Shown piece by piece: positions 60,795 through 64,000 of a stretch of DNA of 64,000 bases. Within the stretch, counting starts at the first letter, position 1. The number at the start of each line of letters is the position of its first letter. The notes beneath the pieces are model-generated. The model saw nothing but the letters and a program-made list of their open reading frames with translations. It searched no databases and had not been told where the DNA came from. The stretch is from Gerris lacustris (taxonomy: Eukaryota; Arthropoda; Insecta; Hemiptera; Gerridae), in the NCBI GenBank assembly GCA_951217055.1, contig OX578282.1, forward strand, positions 40,442,629-40,506,628, in the 5' to 3' direction. A program made the translations under genes and the position numbers.

Positions 60795-60802
60795 CTCTAA
60801 GC

Positions 60803-61017
60803 GGCGAAGTAAAGGAGTGCTGTTAGCTCCTACTTTTCTATTTTCCTAGTAAAGTGTACAGCGTTTTAGACTCGCTTGGGGAGGGGACGCCCTAGAGACA
60901 GCGGTACCAAGCCGGTACCTTATTCCTATATCTTCCCCATTCGTGTAACGTAACGCTTTTCGAGGTATGTATCACAGCCAAAACATAAAAATGTCAAAAA
61001 AAAATCCATATTTAAAT
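60803..61017. other. Less AT-rich spacer, no gene seen
   Basis: No feature recognised. Confidence 0.4.
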
Positions 61018-61047
61018 TAAAGGCCTGGCCACACAGGAAGCGGACTG

Positions 61048-61384
61048 TCCGCCGCGGACAAGTATTTGGTCCGCGGCGGACTCTGTGGGCTGTTATTTTG
61101 CATTATCCTGGCCACACAGAAGGCGGCTGTCCGCGGCGGACAGGTCCAGTCCGCGGCGGACAGAATGTTGTCCGCGACGGACTCTGTGAACTGTAGAATT
61201 GAATTAAACTGGTCAAACAGAAGGTGACTCTGTCCGCCGCGGACAAGTCAGTCCGCGGCGGACCCTGTGGGCTATAATATTGCATTAAACTGGTCACACA
61301 GAAGGCGACTGTCCGCGGCGGACAGATCCAGTCCACCGCGGACAGATTTGAAGTTGTAATTTTCCACAGAGTTCGCGGCGGACT
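61048..61384. repeat. CpG-rich dyad array, left
   Basis: About ten copies of GTCCGCGGCGGAC or GTCCGCCGCGGAC (some with one change) occur within about three tandem subunits of 82-98 bases, each led by a GGTCACACAGAAGGCGACT-like phrase that repeats the element's own end. Each 13-mer is a dyad with arms GTCCG/CGGAC. Confidence 0.85.
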
Positions 61385-61756
61385 AGATACAACATAACCG
61401 ACGAATCTACTGATCAATTGATAGATTTTCTTCTGAAATACGTTTTTCTTCATGACATGCGTAATTTCTGACTGCAAATATAAACAAAAACCAACTTATC
61501 TCAGGTTTCTGTCACTGTCACTAACATCGTGTGACACTGTAACACTCCCAACTTTTCCGATTTATATTATATATATATATTTTATTTTGATACTCTTTTT
61601 ACACTGATTACTCTTTTTACTGCCTTTTCTTTGAATGATTGAGAGTATAACAAACCTACTATATTTTTTTAAAAGGATTTTAACGATAAGAGAATATGTC
61701 ATAAGTTACATGTATTTATGATATTTTAATTAAATCAAATTACATCAATTAAGGTA

Positions 61757-62575
61757 ATTGAAGCGAGCTTCTTACATTCAACGAAATATGCTCCGTGTCT
61801 GTCTGTGTGTCTGAAACGTACGACGATAACTTAAGTAAAAGTTGACCGATTTTGATGAAATTTGGTACACGTGTTCATTTTACCAATGCTCAGGACGAGT
61901 TCGTTGGACAAAGTTGTCTGTCCAAGCGTTCGCGCGCAACGCTCGCGTAAACGTGCGCATCAAAATAAAAATTAGAATTTTAGGACGGGAAAAAAATTCT
62001 TACATTATCTACTCGATGAGACGAACATTTCTTTCTAATAACATTTTGCAGTAAAACCAAAAGCGACACCGCTATAAATTAATAAAGATGGTTAAAACAC
62101 ATATATAATATATATTACTATACGCTCGCTTCAATGATAGAGCCACGCGATGCCTAGTTTATTAATTGTTATAACCGTAATTATTGTAATTTAATATAAT
62201 ATATATGTTTTAACGATCTTTATTAATTTATAGCGGTGTCACTGTTGGTTTTACTACAAAATGTTATTGGAAAAAAATGTTCGTCTCATCGAATAGATAA
62301 AGTTAACACTTTTCCCGTCCTAAAATTCCAATTTTAATTTTGATGCGCACGTTTACGTGAGCGTTGCGTGCGAACTTTTGGACGGATCACGCTGTCCAAC
62401 GAACTTAGCCTGAGTATTAGTAAGAGGAACATGTATACCAAATTTCAACTAAATCGGTCAACTATTACTTAAGTCTGTGTGTAACGTTTACGTGTCCGAC
62501 AAACGTTACACACAGACAGACAGACAAGATGCATATTTCGTTGAATGTAAGAAGCTCGCTTGAGCTCGCTTCAAT
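61757..62575. mobile_element. 819-bp palindromic element, nested
   Basis: The left end ATTGAAGCGAGCTTCTTACA is mirrored at the right, which has an extra short duplication (GAGCTCGCTT). TA lies at both ends (61755-61756 and 62576-62577). The arms of about 340 bases carry TTTGGTACACGTGTTCATTT, CAGGACGAGTTCGTTGGACA and CGCGCAACGCTCGCG or complements. An AT-rich spacer of about 110 bases separates them. The arms contain the module also seen in repeats A and B. No transposase. Confidence 0.8.
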
Positions 62576-62639
62576 TAAGCAAGGGAGATTCAAGCGATGG
62601 TTAGAATCAACACGAGTTGCATTATACTCCGTGAAGGAT

Positions 62640-62890
62640 GGTGGACAATTTGTCCGCGGCGGACAGTCCGCTTTCTGTGTGGCCACTCTGTCCGCGATGG
62701 ACGGCGGACAACCTGTCCGCGGCGGACGGTCCGCTTTCTGTGTGACCAGGATAATGCAAAACAATAGCCCACAGAGTCCGCCGCGGACCAAATAACTGTC
62801 CGCCGCGGACAGTCCGCTTCCTATGTGGCCACCCCGGTCACACAGAAAGCGGACTGTCCGCCGCGGACAACCTGTCCGCCGCGGACAGTC
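62640..62890. repeat. CpG-rich dyad array, right
   Basis: Seven copies of the same 13-bp dyad, mostly in the opposite arrangement to the left array, plus GGTCCGCTTTCTGTGTGACC-type subunit borders. Confidence 0.85.
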
Positions 62891-62915
62891 CGCTTCCTGT
62901 GTGGCCGGGCCTTAA

Positions 62916-63087
62916 TAAACTAATTCCTTATTTAAATTTTGAATTACCTAAATATTAGGAATGCTACATTTTACTTAATTTTTATACTTTTCTAAATTTC
63001 ATTATTAAAAGCCACATTTGAAGGAAAGATTTTAAGATGGGTTTATTGATCAGCGATGGGACATGTTAATGTTTGTAAGTAAATCCG
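62916..63087. other. No gene seen
   Basis: AT-rich sequence between elements. Confidence 0.4.
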
Positions 63088-63290
63088 GCCGCACATTGAG
63101 ACATAAGTGACGCAGGGAAGGGCAGTTTTTTTGAAGCGCTGAAAATTAAGAGACTAAATGAATTGAGACTCACAGCAAGGGAGGGCAGTACTGCACCAAA
63201 CGTGAGCTCCCTACATATGAGGATTTGTGGATATTTCTGAGGTAGAAATAAACTGCCTTGTCCTGCGTCTCAATGAGCGCAGAGCGCCCA
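63088..63290. repeat. Possible MITE with imperfect inverted ends
   Basis: GGCCGCACATTGAGAC and GACGCAGGGAAGGGCAGTTT on the left are mirrored by AACTGCCTTGTCCTGCGTCT then CAATGAGCGC on the right, with an 8-base insertion in the left arm. Confidence 0.5.
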
Positions 63291-63768
63291 GCCTTACAGT
63301 GGTATAACCATAAAATGTGACCAGTAACGCTGAAATTTCAACTAATATCATATTTACCATTCTTTAGATTAGGAAAAAGTGTGGGAAAAAACAACTAATT
63401 ATTATGTACATCTAATAACCGTGTACAGAATAATTTTCCCCCACAATACATAGGAGCAATGCCTCGAGTTTAGAAAACCGTATTTTAGAAATCAAAAAGG
63501 TCCTAAAAGACATCAAGAGAAAGAAATCAAAATTTGAGGAAATATTACTTTTTTTAAATCTATAAATCTTTTATCTTTGTATACAAAAAAAAATGTTAAA
63601 CATAAATCGATTTATGAAGAATTTAGTCTCGTTATCACTTTATAACTAGCCTTCTATTTTTTTTATAATTTTTTTTTATTTCTTAAGAAATAGTAATAAT
63701 AATAAGAGCGGAGGTAAATAAATATCTAACAAATCAATTTGAGATTAAAACGATGAAATATTGATATC
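63291..63768. other. AT-rich sequence, no gene seen
   Basis: No feature recognised. Confidence 0.4.
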
Positions 63769-63907
63769 TACATTGCGGCCAAGCCTGCTCTACCGTGAGT
63801 TCATAACCTCACTTCACTCCTATTTTCATGAGGAACACTCCTCCTTTTTTTTTTTTTTTTTTTAACTCTTTCTGAGGGAGGCATAAAACAGACTTGGCCG
63901 CAATGTA
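63769..63907. mobile_element. Small inverted-repeat element, copy 2
   Basis: The left end TACATTGCGGCCAAGCCTG is mirrored by AGACTTGGCCGCAATGTA on the right. The centre contains a T18-19 run. It shares its ends with 20149-20299, and flanking phrases (GATAGGCTGA about 20 bases downstream) are also shared, so the unit may extend past 63907. Confidence 0.75.
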
Positions 63908-64000
63908 AATTTTACTACTTTAACATTGATAGGCTGACTTTTTCTCGGGAGTGGGTCTGGAACTTTTTTCTTTTCTTCTGAGTTCTCTCCTTCCCATCAC

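Larger units (their letters stand above)
61021..62912. mobile_element. Harbinger-like foldback element
   Basis: The left end AGGCCTGGCCACACAGGAAG is mirrored by CTTCCTGTGTGGCCGGGCCT on the right, with one difference. TAA lies at both ends (61018-61020 and 62913-62915), the TWA-type duplication typical of PIF/Harbinger elements. Inside each end are arrays of CpG-rich dyads. No transposase is present. The centre is occupied by an 819-bp palindromic element. Frames at 61103-61477 and 62465-62795 translate the dyads as repeated P-R-T or R-G-G phrases and are not genes. Confidence 0.8.

Noticed and set aside
61048..61384. CRISPR-like array of regularly spaced repeats
   Set aside because: Repeats are 13-bp dyads at irregular spacing, the spacers are themselves repeated, and the context is a eukaryotic transposon.
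61048..61384. CpG-island promoter of a host gene
   Set aside because: The CpG content comes from repeated dyads inside transposon ends; no coding or exon signal nearby.
61103..61477. 124-codon minus frame with repeated P-R-T and D-L-S-A phrases
   Set aside because: Translation of the CpG-rich dyad array of a foldback element; repetition comes from the DNA repeat.
62465..62795. Frames on both strands with R-G-G or P-P-R-T repeats
   Set aside because: Same cause as above, in the right dyad array.

Overview
This is an AT-rich, repeat-dense, gene-poor eukaryotic window. Tc1/mariner, hAT-like and PIF/Harbinger-like short elements, Jockey and RTE-like LINEs, tRNA-derived SINEs and long (AT)n arrays are found together here. 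That mix suggests an animal, most likely an arthropod, but the species cannot be fixed from this sequence. I found no intact host protein gene, no functional rRNA gene, no convincing functional tRNA gene and no CRISPR array. Every coding signal I can recognise belongs to a decayed transposable element.

Layout. 0-2.5 kb: two diverged direct copies of a dispersed repeat (called D here) and a tandem duplication of a 145-bp unit. 2.5-5 kb: a nested locus in which a dispersed repeat (family B) holds a 5'-truncated Jockey LINE with a 10-bp target duplication and a long palindromic element (family C). 6-13 kb: a LINE C-terminal relic, two copies of dispersed repeat A, a 5S rRNA fragment and a broken mariner transposase. 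14-24 kb: two tRNA-derived SINEs with 12- and 17-bp target duplications, several large (AT)n arrays, inverted-repeat elements, and three hammerhead-ribozyme-like motifs, one of them inside a 212-bp near-perfect palindrome. 24-43 kb: a second, badly decayed Jockey copy, more copies of B, C and D, an RTE endonuclease fragment and a LINE C-terminal fragment.

43.7-48.5 kb: the best-preserved element is a nearly full-length RTE-like LINE of about 4.8 kb. It has a coiled-coil ORF1-like region, an AP endonuclease, a reverse transcriptase and a (TTA)n tail. It is inserted into a copy of repeat A and flanked by a short target duplication. It carries two in-frame stops, two frameshifts and a replaced endonuclease residue. 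A tRNA-like sequence with pol III A- and B-box matches lies in its 5' leader.

49-64 kb: more D, C and B copies, a head-to-head inverted SINE pair, two very small hAT-like elements with exact 8-9-bp target duplications, and a strongly CpG-rich Harbinger-like foldback element. The foldback element carries about 17 copies of a 13-bp dyad and itself holds an 819-bp palindromic element with a TA duplication. The rest is AT-rich sequence in which I see no gene.

Repeat family names A, B, C and D are local labels for this answer only. All identity and boundary statements were made by eye.
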